A stretch of 25,445 nt of DNA, from NCBI GenBank assembly GCA_018691995.1, contig JABHJM010000047.1, forward strand, positions 1 to 25,445, read 5' to 3'. Each line of letters begins with the position of its first letter. Position 1 is the stretch's first letter. Both the position numbers and the translations under genes were made by a program. This document shows positions 1-8,290 of this stretch, in pieces. Source of the stretch: Candidatus Iainarchaeum sp. GTDB lineage: Archaea; Iainarchaeota; Iainarchaeia; Iainarchaeales; JAAZKV01. The notes under the pieces are model-generated. The model saw nothing but the letters and a program-made list of their open reading frames with translations, was not told the origin of the DNA and made no database searches.

Positions 1-2
1 AT

Positions 3-461
3 ACTAAAATTAATTACGAACAACTCACTCAAACTAGACTTAGCATAATTGATCAATTAAGCAAATTATTCCCCCAATGGAAACGTTCATCTGTTATAAA
101 AAAAGTAAAAGAGTCTATTGAAGGGAAAGATATTCGGTTTGTTGCAACAATAAACGGCGAGATTATTGCCCATGTAAAATACGGAAAGGGAAAAGGGATC
201 CATAAACACATAGTCGATGTTACTTCATTAGTTGTTTCAAAAAATCATCGAAGAAAAGGAATTGCTAATGAATTGATGAAATATTCAATTAAAAAACTTC
301 CAAAAGAAATAAAAATAATTACTTTAGCAGTCGATAACAAAAACAAACCAGCTATTAAGTTATACAAAAAACTGAAATTTAAAAAATACGGGCTGTTGAA
401 AAAAGCTTCTTTAATAAAAGGAAAATATGTTGACAACTATATGATGGAATTACACATCTAA
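3..461 (+). CDS. GNAT-family N-acetyltransferase, 5' truncated by the window edge
   Basis: The frame is open from the first bases to a TAA at 459-461, so the start lies outside the window; about 152 residues are visible. The acetyl-CoA binding motif A is clear: a beta strand (DVTSLVVSKNHRRKGIANEL) carrying R-R-K-G-I-A, which matches the Q/R-x-x-G-x-G/A signature. It is followed by the typical LAVDNKNKPAIKLYKKLKF segment (the N..A..LY+K.GF motif of GNAT proteins) and a closing strand. The family transfers an acetyl group from acetyl-CoA to an amine; the substrate (protein N-terminus, ribosomal protein or small molecule) cannot be read from the sequence. It ends tail-to-tail with the next gene with a 2-nt gap. 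Confidence 0.8.
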   Translation, partial: TKINYEQLTQTRLSIIDQLSKLFPQWKRSSVIKKVKESIEGKDIRFVATINGEIIAHVKYGKGKGIHKHIVDVTSLVVSKNHRRKGIANELMKYSIKKLPKEIKIITLAVDNKNKPAIKLYKKLKFKKYGLLKKASLIKGKYVDNYMMELHI

Positions 462-463
462 AA

Positions 464-736
464 TCATTTTTTCTTTTTAATTTTGTTATTTTTAGGAAAT
501 TTTCCTCTAATTAAATCTTTAAGAGAAACAAGTGCCCAAATTAAGTTCAATCCAAGAAATGGATAACTTGGAATAAAAAAAGCATAATAACTCATCAATA
601 CAGAACCAACAAAATTAAACGCATCATACATTCTTGAATCAGAATTCCACTTATGCATTTGATCCATTAAGAATGCAAAAAGAATTAGACACATTCCAAT
701 AAAACCAAATATTAATTCAAAACCAATTAAAGCCAT
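464..736 (-). CDS. Small membrane protein, CBU_0592-like
   Basis: About 90 residues with three hydrophobic helices: an N-terminal segment (FELIFGFIGMCLILFAFLM), a middle one after the short polar stretch HKWNSDSRMYDAFN, and a third containing PFLGLNLIWALVSL. The pattern (G-W/F-I-G ... YLL ... YxxxNxxGs ... yps..lNliWaliaL) matches the CBU_0592-type membrane domain common in bacteria and archaea, whose function is unknown. The C-terminus is a lysine-rich tail. An in-frame ATG exists five codons upstream (751), but the TATA-like element at 757-764 places the transcript start close to 736, so I chose the inner ATG. It is divergent from the Yip1-like gene. Confidence 0.7.
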   Translation of the reverse strand: MALIGFELIFGFIGMCLILFAFLMDQMHKWNSDSRMYDAFNFVGSVLMSYYAFFIPSYPFLGLNLIWALVSLKDLIRGKFPKNNKIKKKK

Positions 737-756
737 GCAAAATATAATCATTTCAA

Positions 757-764
757 ATATAAAT
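757..764 (-). promoter_or_regulatory. TATA box for the CBU_0592-like gene
   Basis: On the minus strand the sequence reads TTTATATT, about 25 nt before the ATG at 736. This is the spacing expected for an archaeal leaderless transcript. Confidence 0.5.
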
Positions 765-809
765 AACTACTTATCACCAATAATTCTAAATTTTTAAATC
801 TCACGAAGA

Positions 810-817
810 TTTAAATA
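810..817 (+). promoter_or_regulatory. TATA box for the Yip1-like gene
   Basis: TTTAAATA, 26-30 nt before the ATG at 840, indicates a leaderless or near-leaderless transcript. It stands back to back with the promoter at 757-764 in an 88-nt divergent spacer. Confidence 0.65.
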
Positions 818-839
818 GTACTTTTGCATAGATTTTATT

Positions 840-1388
840 ATGAGCTTTAATATTTTCTTACATCCAACAAAAGCATTTCAATATGAAATAGAAAATCCTA
901 GTGTTGGGCGTGCAATACTTTTTGTTATTGCAACAAGTCTTGTTATTTCATTACTTGCATTTATGCTTGGGGGAACAATTGAAGTTGCTGGAATTTTAAC
1001 ATTAACAAATATTTTACAATGGCTAGTGCTTAGCATTGTACTTTACATATTTGAATTCATGTTTTCTCCAAAGAAAGGAAAAATACATGAACTTTCATTT
1101 AAAGAAGCTGCTTCAATGACTGGAAAATTATGGATGTTAATGCTTATTAGCGCAATAGTACTAGTAATCGGACTTCCATTATCTGCTATTGGACTTGCGA
1201 TAATTGGAGTAATTTTATTATTCCTTGCTGGAATATTTTTAATCATCAATTCATACATTATGATAAAAGTTGCACTTGATATTGAAACTAAAAGAGCAAT
1301 AATTCCTTGGATTTTAATAATTGTTGTATATGTATTACTCATAACACTCATAATGCAATTTGCAGTATCAACACTGCCTGTTTTTTAG
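840..1388 (+). CDS. Yip1-like integral membrane protein
   Basis: 182 residues, with about five hydrophobic segments. It begins with FLHPTKAFQYEIENPSVGRA, the 'P...f..i....s...a' entry typical of the Yip1 domain (PF04893), followed by two transmembrane helices. A polar loop (FSPKKGKIHELSFKEAASM) contains the F+ea.s.t pattern usual for Yip1 proteins before helix 3. The last three helices are rich in Ile, Val and Leu. The biochemical role of prokaryotic Yip1 proteins is unsettled. The gene ends 35 nt before the ABC exporter and may be co-transcribed with it, although the exporter has its own GGTGAG ribosome binding site. Confidence 0.6.
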   Translation: MSFNIFLHPTKAFQYEIENPSVGRAILFVIATSLVISLLAFMLGGTIEVAGILTLTNILQWLVLSIVLYIFEFMFSPKKGKIHELSFKEAASMTGKLWMLMLISAIVLVIGLPLSAIGLAIIGVILLFLAGIFLIINSYIMIKVALDIETKRAIIPWILIIVVYVLLITLIMQFAVSTLPVF

Positions 1389-1423
1389 TTAACTGTTACT
1401 AATTATTCTTTATTGGTGAGCAT

Positions 1424-3205
1424 ATGAACAAAGAGAAAAATAAAGTAGATTTTCGAAAAAATCTTGGAATTTATATAGCATTAGCCAAACCATACAAAGC
1501 ATTTTTTATTGGAACAGCATTTTTTGTTTTTTTAGTAGCCTTTGCAAAAGTTTTTGAAAGATATTTATTCAAAGAACTAATTGATCAAGGGACACTACTC
1601 ACAGCTGGAAGTATCACACAAGAAACATTTTTTGTAATGGTTATTTACATTGCAATTGCTTTTGTCATAACAGCCACAATACACATCATAAGTGACTGGT
1701 TACGTTTCCACCTAATAAATAAACTTGAAATTCAACTAATTCTTGATCTTAAAGAAAAATTCTTTAACCACATTATTGAATTATCCCATCGTTTTCATAC
1801 AACACATAGAACAGGAAGTTTAATTGCAAGATTAACAAGGGGTGCTCGTGCAATTGAAGGTGTGAGTGACTTTTTTGTTTTTGAAACATTACCACTTAGT
1901 ATTGAATTTGTGATTGTATTCATTGCAATAATTTATTTTGATTTTATTTCAGCAATGATAATTCTTGGAATGGTACTAGCGTTTATTGTATACAGTACAA
2001 TCATACTTGGAAAACAACAACGTGCAATTGTTGATTTTAATCGTGCCGAGGATATTGAAAAGGCACATTTAAGTGATTCAATAATGAATATTGAAACAAT
2101 AAAATATTTTGGAAAACATAATTACATGAAAGCTGCATTTTTTCAAAAAAGTAGTAATACAAAAGAGAGTCAATGGGGAGCTTGGAAATATTCAAGATGG
2201 CTTGTTTCTGGACATGGGATTATACTTTCTGGAGGACTTGTACTTTTAATGATTTCACCAATTCTAAGACTTGCAAATGGAGAGTTAAGCATTGGAACAA
2301 TTGTATTCTTTTATACAATTTACGTTGGACTAGTTGGTCCACTTGGAAGATTCACTTGGCACTTAAGAAATTTCTATAACTCAATGGCAGACTTTGATAG
2401 TTTAACTGGATATGCTGATATTGAAAATGAAATAAAAGATAAAAGTAATGCAACCAAATTAAAAATTAAAAAAGGAAGTATTTCGTTCAAAAATATTTCA
2501 TTTAGTTACAATCAAAGAAAGATAATCAAAAAATTAGATCTTGATGTTAAAGCCGGAGAAAGAATTGCACTGGTTGGACATTCAGGAAGTGGAAAAACTA
2601 CTATTGTAAAATTGCTTTACCGTTTGTATGATTTAAACAAAGGTAGTATTTTGATTGATGGAAAAAATATTACAAATGTTAAACAAGAGTCACTTCGAAG
2701 TGAGATGAGTATTGTCCCACAAGAAGGAATTCTTTTCAATGATACGATTGAAAACAATATTAAGTTTTCAAAACCTTCTGCAACAAAAAAAGAAGTAGTA
2801 ACTGCATTAAAACAAGCACAATTTTACAAATTTGTTAAATCTCTTCCAGATAAAGAACAAACGATGGTTGGAGAGCGAGGAATTAAACTTTCTGGTGGAG
2901 AAAAACAACGACTTAGCATTGCAAGAGCAATTCTTGCAAATAAGAAAATACTTGTGCTTGATGAAGCAACTAGTGCACTTGATTCAAAAACCGAAGTTGA
3001 AATACAAAAAGCTTTAGTAAAATTAATGCAAAAGAGAACTTCAATCATTATTGCCCACAGACTCAGCACAATTATGCATTCCGATAAAATTGTTGTTATG
3101 GACCAGGGAAAAATCGTCCAAATGGGCAAGCATAAGGAATTAATTAGACAAATTGGCCCCTATAAAGAGCTTTGGAAGCTCCAAAAAGGTGGATACATTG
3201 AATAA
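1424..3205 (+). CDS. ABC exporter, fused permease and ATPase
   Basis: A 593-residue half-transporter of type IV ABC exporter architecture, expected to work as a dimer. Residues about 20-320 form the six-helix membrane domain; residues about 350-590 form the nucleotide-binding domain. Visible motifs are Walker A GHSGSGKTT (385-393), a Q-loop at VPQEGILFNDT (431-441), signature LSGGEKQR (489-496), Walker B ILVLDEATSALD (509-520) and switch His545 in IIAHRLSTI. The membrane-domain segment NIETIKYFGKHNYM resembles the Atm1/HMT1/ABCB7 subgroup, but the substrate cannot be deduced. The start is supported by GGTGAG at 1415-1420. It lies downstream of the Yip1-like gene on the same strand. Confidence 0.9.
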   Translation: MNKEKNKVDFRKNLGIYIALAKPYKAFFIGTAFFVFLVAFAKVFERYLFKELIDQGTLLTAGSITQETFFVMVIYIAIAFVITATIHIISDWLRFHLINKLEIQLILDLKEKFFNHIIELSHRFHTTHRTGSLIARLTRGARAIEGVSDFFVFETLPLSIEFVIVFIAIIYFDFISAMIILGMVLAFIVYSTIILGKQQRAIVDFNRAEDIEKAHLSDSIMNIETIKYFGKHNYMKAAFFQKSSNTKESQWGAWKYSRWLVSGHGIILSGGLVLLMISPILRLANGELSIGTIVFFYTIYVGLVGPLGRFTWHLRNFYNSMADFDSLTGYADIENEIKDKSNATKLKIKKGSISFKNISFSYNQRKIIKKLDLDVKAGERIALVGHSGSGKTTIVKLLYRLYDLNKGSILIDGKNITNVKQESLRSEMSIVPQEGILFNDTIENNIKFSKPSATKKEVVTALKQAQFYKFVKSLPDKEQTMVGERGIKLSGGEKQRLSIARAILANKKILVLDEATSALDSKTEVEIQKALVKLMQKRTSIIIAHRLSTIMHSDKIVVMDQGKIVQMGKHKELIRQIGPYKELWKLQKGGYIE

Positions 3206-3272
3206 TATGTAATTAAAGCACACCTACACTCCATCTTGCTGTAATAAGTGCAAGGTATGAATAAAACAAATA

Positions 3273-3280
3273 TTTATAAA
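3273..3280 (+). promoter_or_regulatory. TATA box for the LysW-like gene
   Basis: TTTATAAA centred about 27 nt before the ATG at 3303. No ribosome binding site precedes this ATG, consistent with a leaderless transcript. Confidence 0.7.
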
Positions 3281-3302
3281 TAATCGTGACAGGACTTTTT
3301 AC

Positions 3303-3527
3303 ATGAGAAAGACATGTAAAGACTGTAAAGCTCGATTTGAAGTGGATTTAGATGAGCTGGACGAAGGAGATTATATCAACTGTCCAGAATGTAATCTAGA
3401 GTATACTTTGATAGCGGATGAAGGTGATTTGGCAAAAATTACTTTAATTGAGAGCAAAAAGTTTGAAATGGACGACGAGGAAGAAGATCTTCTACTAGAC
3501 GATGGTGAAGATTACGATTCTGATTAA
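3303..3527 (+). CDS. LysW-like zinc-ribbon protein with acidic tail
   Basis: 74 residues. A two-knuckle zinc ribbon is formed by Cys5/Cys8 (CKDC) and Cys27/Cys30 (CPEC). The spacer FEVDLDELDEGDYIN resembles LysW/ArgW amino-group carrier proteins, whose consensus is C..C.....v.GEi..CP.C...yev. The C-terminus is very acidic (DDEEEDLLLDDGEDYDSD). True LysW ends in EDWGE, whose terminal Glu carries the substrate; here the end is different, so a carrier role is not supported. Other possibilities are a basal transcription or translation-associated zinc ribbon. No lysine or arginine biosynthesis genes occur in the window. It has its own promoter and precedes cysS by about 96 nt. Confidence 0.65.
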   Translation: MRKTCKDCKARFEVDLDELDEGDYINCPECNLEYTLIADEGDLAKITLIESKKFEMDDEEEDLLLDDGEDYDSD

Positions 3528-3623
3528 CCTCAATTTGGTTAGATACCACTAATTTTAAGTAATATGTAGATGTGAGACTGCTAATTGAAAAGCTTCTTAA
3601 AGAAATACACTAATAATCTTCTT

Positions 3624-5033
3624 ATGCCATTAAAAATATTTAATTCATTTGGAAACAAAATGGAAGAATTTGTTCCACTAAAAGGTAAAGACGTTGGAGC
3701 ATATACTTGCGGACCAACAGTTTACAACTACGCACACATTGGAAACTTTCGAGCTTATGTGTGGGAAGATTTACTAATTAGATATTTGAGATTTAGTGGC
3801 TATACAGTAAAACAAGTGATGAACTTAACTGATATTGATGATAAAACAATTAATGGAAGTATTGAGAAAGGAATTACACTTGATGAGTTTACTCAAGAAT
3901 ACAAAAAAGCTTTTTTTGATGATTTAAAAATATTAAATGTACAAAAAGCAGATGTTTATCCTGCTGCTACAGAACACATTGGAGAAATGGTTAAAATGAT
4001 ACAAACACTTCTTGACAAAGGAATTGCTTACAAGGGAGATGACGGTTGTATTTATTATTCAATAAAAAAATTTCCTGCATATGGAAAGTTAGCAAACATT
4101 GATATTTCAAAATTAAAAGCAGGTGCAAGAATTAAACAAGACGAATACGAAAAAGAAGGAGTTGGAGATTTTGCTCTTTGGAAAGCTTGGGATGAAAATG
4201 ATGGAACAATTTTTTGGGAAACAAAACTTGGAAAAGGAAGACCAGGTTGGCACATTGAATGTAGTGCAATGAGTACAAAATATCTTGGAGAAAGTTTTGA
4301 TTTACACACTGGGGGAATTGATAATAAATTCCCACATCACGAAAATGAAATTGCCCAAAGTGAAGGCTCTACAGGAAAACCATTTGTAAAATATTGGATG
4401 CACTGTGAACACTTAATGGTCGATGGGAAAAAAATGTCAAAATCCTTGGGAAATTTTTATACACTAAAAGATCTACTTGAAAAAGGATTGGAACCTTTGG
4501 CAATAAGATACACCCTTATCAACGCATTGTACAGACAACCACTAAATTTTACAATCAACGGAGTAAAGGACTCAGAGAAAACACTTCAAGGATTGCAGAA
4601 TTTAATTGAACGATTATACAAAATAAAAGAAGAAAAAGAAAATGATTCAATTAATACACTAAGTGAAAAGGCTCTTGCTGATTTTACAAAAGCAATGGAC
4701 GATAATTTAAATGTTCCAAATGCAATGGCAGCAATATTTGATTTTTCAAAAGAAATAAACAAACTAATTGATGAAAAAGAAATAGGTCCAAATGGCGCAA
4801 CAGAAGCCCTCGCGTTTTTGAAAAAAATAAATGAATCTCTTGGAATTCTAAATTTTGAACAAAAAGAAATAATACTTACTGAAGAACAAAAAGAACTTAT
4901 TGAAGAACGAAATAGAGCGCGTAAATCAAAAGATTTTACAAAAGCTGACGAAATACGAGATAAATTAAAAGAAATGGGGCTTGAGCTTAAAGACAATCCA
5001 GATGGAACTACTGGCGTTAAGGAAATAAAATAA
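3624..5033 (+). CDS. cysS: Cysteinyl-tRNA synthetase
   Basis: Class I aminoacyl-tRNA synthetase that charges tRNA-Cys with cysteine using ATP. From the ATG at 3624 it is 469 residues, normal for CysRS. It opens with MPLKIFNSFGNKMEEFVPL, the family's standard N-terminus. The motifs are CGPTVYNYAHIGN (zinc-ligand Cys plus HIGH motif), WHIECSAMS and HHENEIAQSEG (remaining zinc ligands and active site), and KMSKSLGN (KMSKS loop). The C-terminal helical DALR-type and anticodon domain contains the typical R..RK.KDFTKADEIRDKL. A longer reading from a TTG at 3585 adds 13 poorly conserved residues and has no ribosome binding site, so I prefer 3624. No clear separate promoter was seen. Confidence 0.95.
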   Translation: MPLKIFNSFGNKMEEFVPLKGKDVGAYTCGPTVYNYAHIGNFRAYVWEDLLIRYLRFSGYTVKQVMNLTDIDDKTINGSIEKGITLDEFTQEYKKAFFDDLKILNVQKADVYPAATEHIGEMVKMIQTLLDKGIAYKGDDGCIYYSIKKFPAYGKLANIDISKLKAGARIKQDEYEKEGVGDFALWKAWDENDGTIFWETKLGKGRPGWHIECSAMSTKYLGESFDLHTGGIDNKFPHHENEIAQSEGSTGKPFVKYWMHCEHLMVDGKKMSKSLGNFYTLKDLLEKGLEPLAIRYTLINALYRQPLNFTINGVKDSEKTLQGLQNLIERLYKIKEEKENDSINTLSEKALADFTKAMDDNLNVPNAMAAIFDFSKEINKLIDEKEIGPNGATEALAFLKKINESLGILNFEQKEIILTEEQKELIEERNRARKSKDFTKADEIRDKLKEMGLELKDNPDGTTGVKEIK

Positions 5034-5051
5034 TCCTTACAAAGAAAACAC

Positions 5052-5059
5052 TTTTAAAG
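5052..5059 (+). promoter_or_regulatory. Putative TATA box for the Kef-type antiporter
   Basis: TTTTAAAG, about 45 nt before the ATG at 5098, predicts a leader of about 20 nt. That leader contains GTGAT at 5090-5094, a match to the archaeal anti-Shine-Dalgarno, just before the start codon. Confidence 0.45.
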
Positions 5060-5097
5060 TCGAAAAACCTTTCTTTTAGAGTAACTTAAGTGATAAT

Positions 5098-6924
5098 ATG
5101 GTTGAAATTGCATTACCTTTATTTATTAATATTGCAGAAATAATAATTGTCGCAACAATTGTTTTTGCAATAATGAAAAAACTCAAACAACCAAATATTC
5201 TAGCATATATTGTAGCCGGAATGGTAATAGGAGTAACTGGAGCAAGCCTCATGGACTTTTTCTTTGGGAGCCATAATTTTTCAATACTTGGCTTTCAAGC
5301 CAACATTTTTATTGACACTATTAGTACTGAAGTGAGACTTCTTTCAGAACTTGGAGTTGCATTTTTATTATTCTCTGTAGGAATTGAAACTAGTGTAAAA
5401 AAACTACTTAAGATTGGAAAACCCATAATGCTTGGAACCTTATTCCAAGTTCTAGGAGTTATGGGAATTACAATTGCCCTAACTGGTTTAACTGGTCTAC
5501 TTTCTTTAGAAGAAGCCCTTTTTGTTGGAGCTATTGTTGCATTCTCATCAACCATGATTGTAATGAAACTTCTCTCTGATAAAAGAGAGACAAATACACT
5601 AGATGGAAGAATTATGATTTCAATCCTTCTTATTCAAGATTTTTTAATTATTTTAGTTGTGCCAATGCTTGCAAACCTTTCATCAGCTGCCGACCCAATA
5701 TTACTAGGGACAATTCTTGGAAAAAGTATTTTGTTAATATTAATCGCAATAATTGCAAACAGACTCATATTCCCAAGCCTTTTCAAAGTTGCAGCAGAAG
5801 AACAAGAATTATTTCTTCTCGCAAGCATATCGACCGCGTTTGTATTTATTGGAATTAGTCTTTCACTTGATATTCCAATTAGCATTGGAGCATTCATTGG
5901 AGGACTTGCACTTAGCACCCTTCCATACAATCTTGAAATATTTTCAAAAATTCGAGCACTACGAGACTTCTTCCTAACAATTTTCTTTGTAACACTTGGA
6001 ATAGAGTTAACATTCAATTTTGGTAATCTAAATCCTTTATTGATGTTAATAATATTTATAATAATTTTTGTAATAAAACCATTCATAATGTTCCTACTTA
6101 CATTATTTTCAGGGTATGGAAGTAAAATTGGTGTTAAAGTTGGAATGAGTCTTGGACAAGTTTCAGAGTTTGGATTTGTTTTGGCAACAATAGGTTTCTA
6201 TGAATCAAAAGTTATTGGGGCTGATTTGTTTTCATTTTTAATAACTGCAATTGCTCTTTCAATGATTATTACACCATACCTAACTACTTCTTCAAGTAAA
6301 GTTGCACAATTCTTTTACAAAGAAGCAAAACACTTACCAAAATCAATGCATAAAAAATTCTTTGAAAGAAAAATTTTAGAATTACAAAAAATTCCAAGTA
6401 AAAAAGCATTACAAGATCACATCCTCATTATTGGCGGTGGAACTGTTGGACGTGGACTTGCAAAATCACTAATACATTCAGGAAAACAAGTGCTTGTAAT
6501 TGATCATGATCCTGAAGTTGTGCGACAAGGAGTAAAAGATGGATTCCCTTATATTTATGGAACTAGTGAACATGAAGCTTTATGGAGTAGAGTTGACTTA
6601 AAAGATGCACAACTTTTAATTATCACAGTTCTTAATATGGAAGAAGCAATTAGTGTAATAAAACAAGCAAGAGTTATTTCTCCAAAATTAAAAATATTTG
6701 CTACTTCACATTATTTTGCTGAAACACTTGCATTTTACAAACAAGGAGTTGATTTTGTTTCAATGCCTTCTGTAATTGGATCAAATATGTTTTTACAAAA
6801 CATTTACACTTTTATTGAAACTGGAAAATTACACCATATCCAAAATTTCAAAGATGAATACCTACGTTATCTTGAAGATCAGGTTGAGGAAGAAAAAAAA
6901 TATAAAAAAAGTTTTATACAATAA
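5098..6924 (+). CDS. Kef-type monovalent cation/proton antiporter with RCK domain
   Basis: 608 residues. Residues about 1-400 form a CPA2-family Na+/H+ exchanger membrane domain with about 12-13 helices. Recognisable stretches include NILAYIVAGMVIGVTG, LSELGVAFLLFSVGIET and GMSLGQVSEFGFVLA. Residues about 440-560 form a TrkA-N/RCK Rossmann domain with HILIIGGGTVGRGLAKSL (GxGxxG nucleotide motif) and the acidic end of strand 2 in VLVIDHDPEVV. This architecture is that of KefB/KefC-like K+ efflux systems gated by nucleotides. Ion selectivity cannot be fixed from sequence. The stop codon (6922-6924) directly abuts the stop codon of the convergent RuBisCO-family gene. Confidence 0.88.
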   Translation: MVEIALPLFINIAEIIIVATIVFAIMKKLKQPNILAYIVAGMVIGVTGASLMDFFFGSHNFSILGFQANIFIDTISTEVRLLSELGVAFLLFSVGIETSVKKLLKIGKPIMLGTLFQVLGVMGITIALTGLTGLLSLEEALFVGAIVAFSSTMIVMKLLSDKRETNTLDGRIMISILLIQDFLIILVVPMLANLSSAADPILLGTILGKSILLILIAIIANRLIFPSLFKVAAEEQELFLLASISTAFVFIGISLSLDIPISIGAFIGGLALSTLPYNLEIFSKIRALRDFFLTIFFVTLGIELTFNFGNLNPLLMLIIFIIIFVIKPFIMFLLTLFSGYGSKIGVKVGMSLGQVSEFGFVLATIGFYESKVIGADLFSFLITAIALSMIITPYLTTSSSKVAQFFYKEAKHLPKSMHKKFFERKILELQKIPSKKALQDHILIIGGGTVGRGLAKSLIHSGKQVLVIDHDPEVVRQGVKDGFPYIYGTSEHEALWSRVDLKDAQLLIITVLNMEEAISVIKQARVISPKLKIFATSHYFAETLAFYKQGVDFVSMPSVIGSNMFLQNIYTFIETGKLHHIQNFKDEYLRYLEDQVEEEKKYKKSFIQ

Positions 6925-8199
6925 CTAATCTTTCCATTCTTTTAGAGCAATAGCAAGTTCAGGGTGACTTTTTGCATAAATTTTTGGAATTAACCCAAGC
7001 ATTTCAGCATCAATTGCTTGTTTCATTGCTTCAGCCCCAGCAATCGTTCCACCAGGGTGTGCATGAACTGCCCCGCCACCTTGAATGATAATATCTCGCC
7101 CTAAGGCATGGATTAATTTTCGCACTTTTCCTGGGTGAATTCCACCAGAACAAACTGCCATAATTGGTTTTTGATCAAGCCAATCTTCTTGTAAACGGTG
7201 TTGAAAAATATCTTTTGAAACAACACTTTCTTCTATTTCTTCACCAATAATAACACTTTCTTTTCGTTTCCCTTCTACTTCCCCACCAATATTAAACATA
7301 TCAAAACCAATCAACCTTGCAATTTTTGCAATAACAAGCATACTAATTCCATTTGATCCTTGAGTTAATGCAGCATACATTGTTTTGTGTCCGTACAAAA
7401 CAATTCTAAGATCAAGTTTTCTTAATTCTTGTATTGCACTAAACCCTACAGTCATAACATTAACCATTACAAAATCTCCTCCATTTTTTACAACAATTTT
7501 TGCTCTTCTAAGCATTTCACTATATGGCGCTGAAACATTTGGAATGTAAGCTTTTTTTTCACCAGTAACTTTTTCAACTTCTTTTTTTACTCCAAAAACA
7601 TAATGCATTCGCTTGTCAAAATCATTATTTACTAAAGATGTAAGTGCTTCATCATCAACAACAAAATCACACCCACCAAGCCAAGAGTCGTGTGCAATTT
7701 TTGAATATTCTTTTTCATCTAAACCAAGACGTGGTTTTATTACTGTACTTAACATTGGACGTTCATAAATATGCATTATTTTCCTTATTCCTTTTACCCC
7801 ATAATGTGGGCCAATATATTTTCTTATAAAACCGCTTGGAAAATTTATATCAAGAAGTTTAATACTTTTAAAATCACTCATTCCAAGAACATTTCCTGCA
7901 ACATTACTTAAAATTTGTGAAATATTTCCAGCTTCAAAAAGTTCTTTTGGATATGCTATTTGAATTATATTTTCTTTTTTACTTAAATAAAAAACTTTTG
8001 GAGAAAGAGCATCAAATTGTTTTTGTGTTAATGTTTTTACATCTGCCCACGAACCAATCCCAGATTCTGAAGCAATTTTTTGTGCCGCTTTTTCTAAAGA
8101 TATTTTTTTTGGTTCAACAAAGTATTCACAAATCAAATCATTTTCATCATGGGGAGTATAATCCCTAACAATATAGTTTTCTTTTATCTCTACACCCAT
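6925..8199 (-). CDS. rbcL: RuBisCO large-subunit family protein with altered active site (RuBisCO-like)
   Basis: 424 residues, full length for archaeal form III, with no frameshift. Overall similarity is closest to archaeal form III: GNVLGM, VIKPRLGL, CSGGIHPG and IQGGGAVHAHPGG are readable. Key residues in spinach numbering: Glu60 (E45), Asn123 (N103), Lys175 (K155), Asp203/Glu204 (D183/E184), His294 (H271), Lys334 (K311) and the Ser379-Gly-Gly loop (351-353) are kept. The carbamylated Lys201 is Val181 (GGCDFVVDDEA, codon GTT at 7657-7659). Lys177 is Arg157, Arg295 is Lys272, His327 is Asn303, Thr65 is Ser50 and Leu335 is Arg312. Without Lys201 the Mg-carbamate centre cannot form normally, so carboxylation of RuBP is doubtful. 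A form IV-like (RuBisCO-like) enolase or isomerase role is more plausible. No AMP phosphorylase or ribose-bisphosphate isomerase gene lies in the window. Confidence 0.85.
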   Translation of the reverse strand: MGVEIKENYIVRDYTPHDENDLICEYFVEPKKISLEKAAQKIASESGIGSWADVKTLTQKQFDALSPKVFYLSKKENIIQIAYPKELFEAGNISQILSNVAGNVLGMSDFKSIKLLDINFPSGFIRKYIGPHYGVKGIRKIMHIYERPMLSTVIKPRLGLDEKEYSKIAHDSWLGGCDFVVDDEALTSLVNNDFDKRMHYVFGVKKEVEKVTGEKKAYIPNVSAPYSEMLRRAKIVVKNGGDFVMVNVMTVGFSAIQELRKLDLRIVLYGHKTMYAALTQGSNGISMLVIAKIARLIGFDMFNIGGEVEGKRKESVIIGEEIEESVVSKDIFQHRLQEDWLDQKPIMAVCSGGIHPGKVRKLIHALGRDIIIQGGGAVHAHPGGTIAGAEAMKQAIDAEMLGLIPKIYAKSHPELAIALKEWKD

Positions 8200-8259
8200 T
8201 GCTTAACACTGTATTACTCTATACCCTTTGTTAAATAAAAACATTGCGATAAGAAAGAA

Positions 8260-8267
8260 TTATAAAT
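8260..8267 (+). promoter_or_regulatory. TATA box for the half-MFS gene
   Basis: TTATAAAT, about 27-30 nt before the ATG at 8291. This spacing favours 8291 over the upstream in-frame ATG at 8228 as the translation start. Confidence 0.55.
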
Positions 8268-8290
8268 TCCAAGAGTTTAATCTAAATAAT

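Noticed and set aside
3237..3256. CTTGC…GCAAG hairpin after the ABC exporter as a terminator
   Set aside because: Only 5 bp with a 10-nt loop and no following T tract.
3524..3540. TAACC…GGTTA hairpin after the LysW-like gene as a terminator
   Set aside because: 5-bp stem with no U tract behind it; expected by chance in sequence this AT-rich.
3585..3623. Upstream TTG start extending cysS by 13 residues
   Set aside because: No ribosome binding site, and the ATG at 3624 gives the conserved CysRS N-terminus MPLKIFNS.
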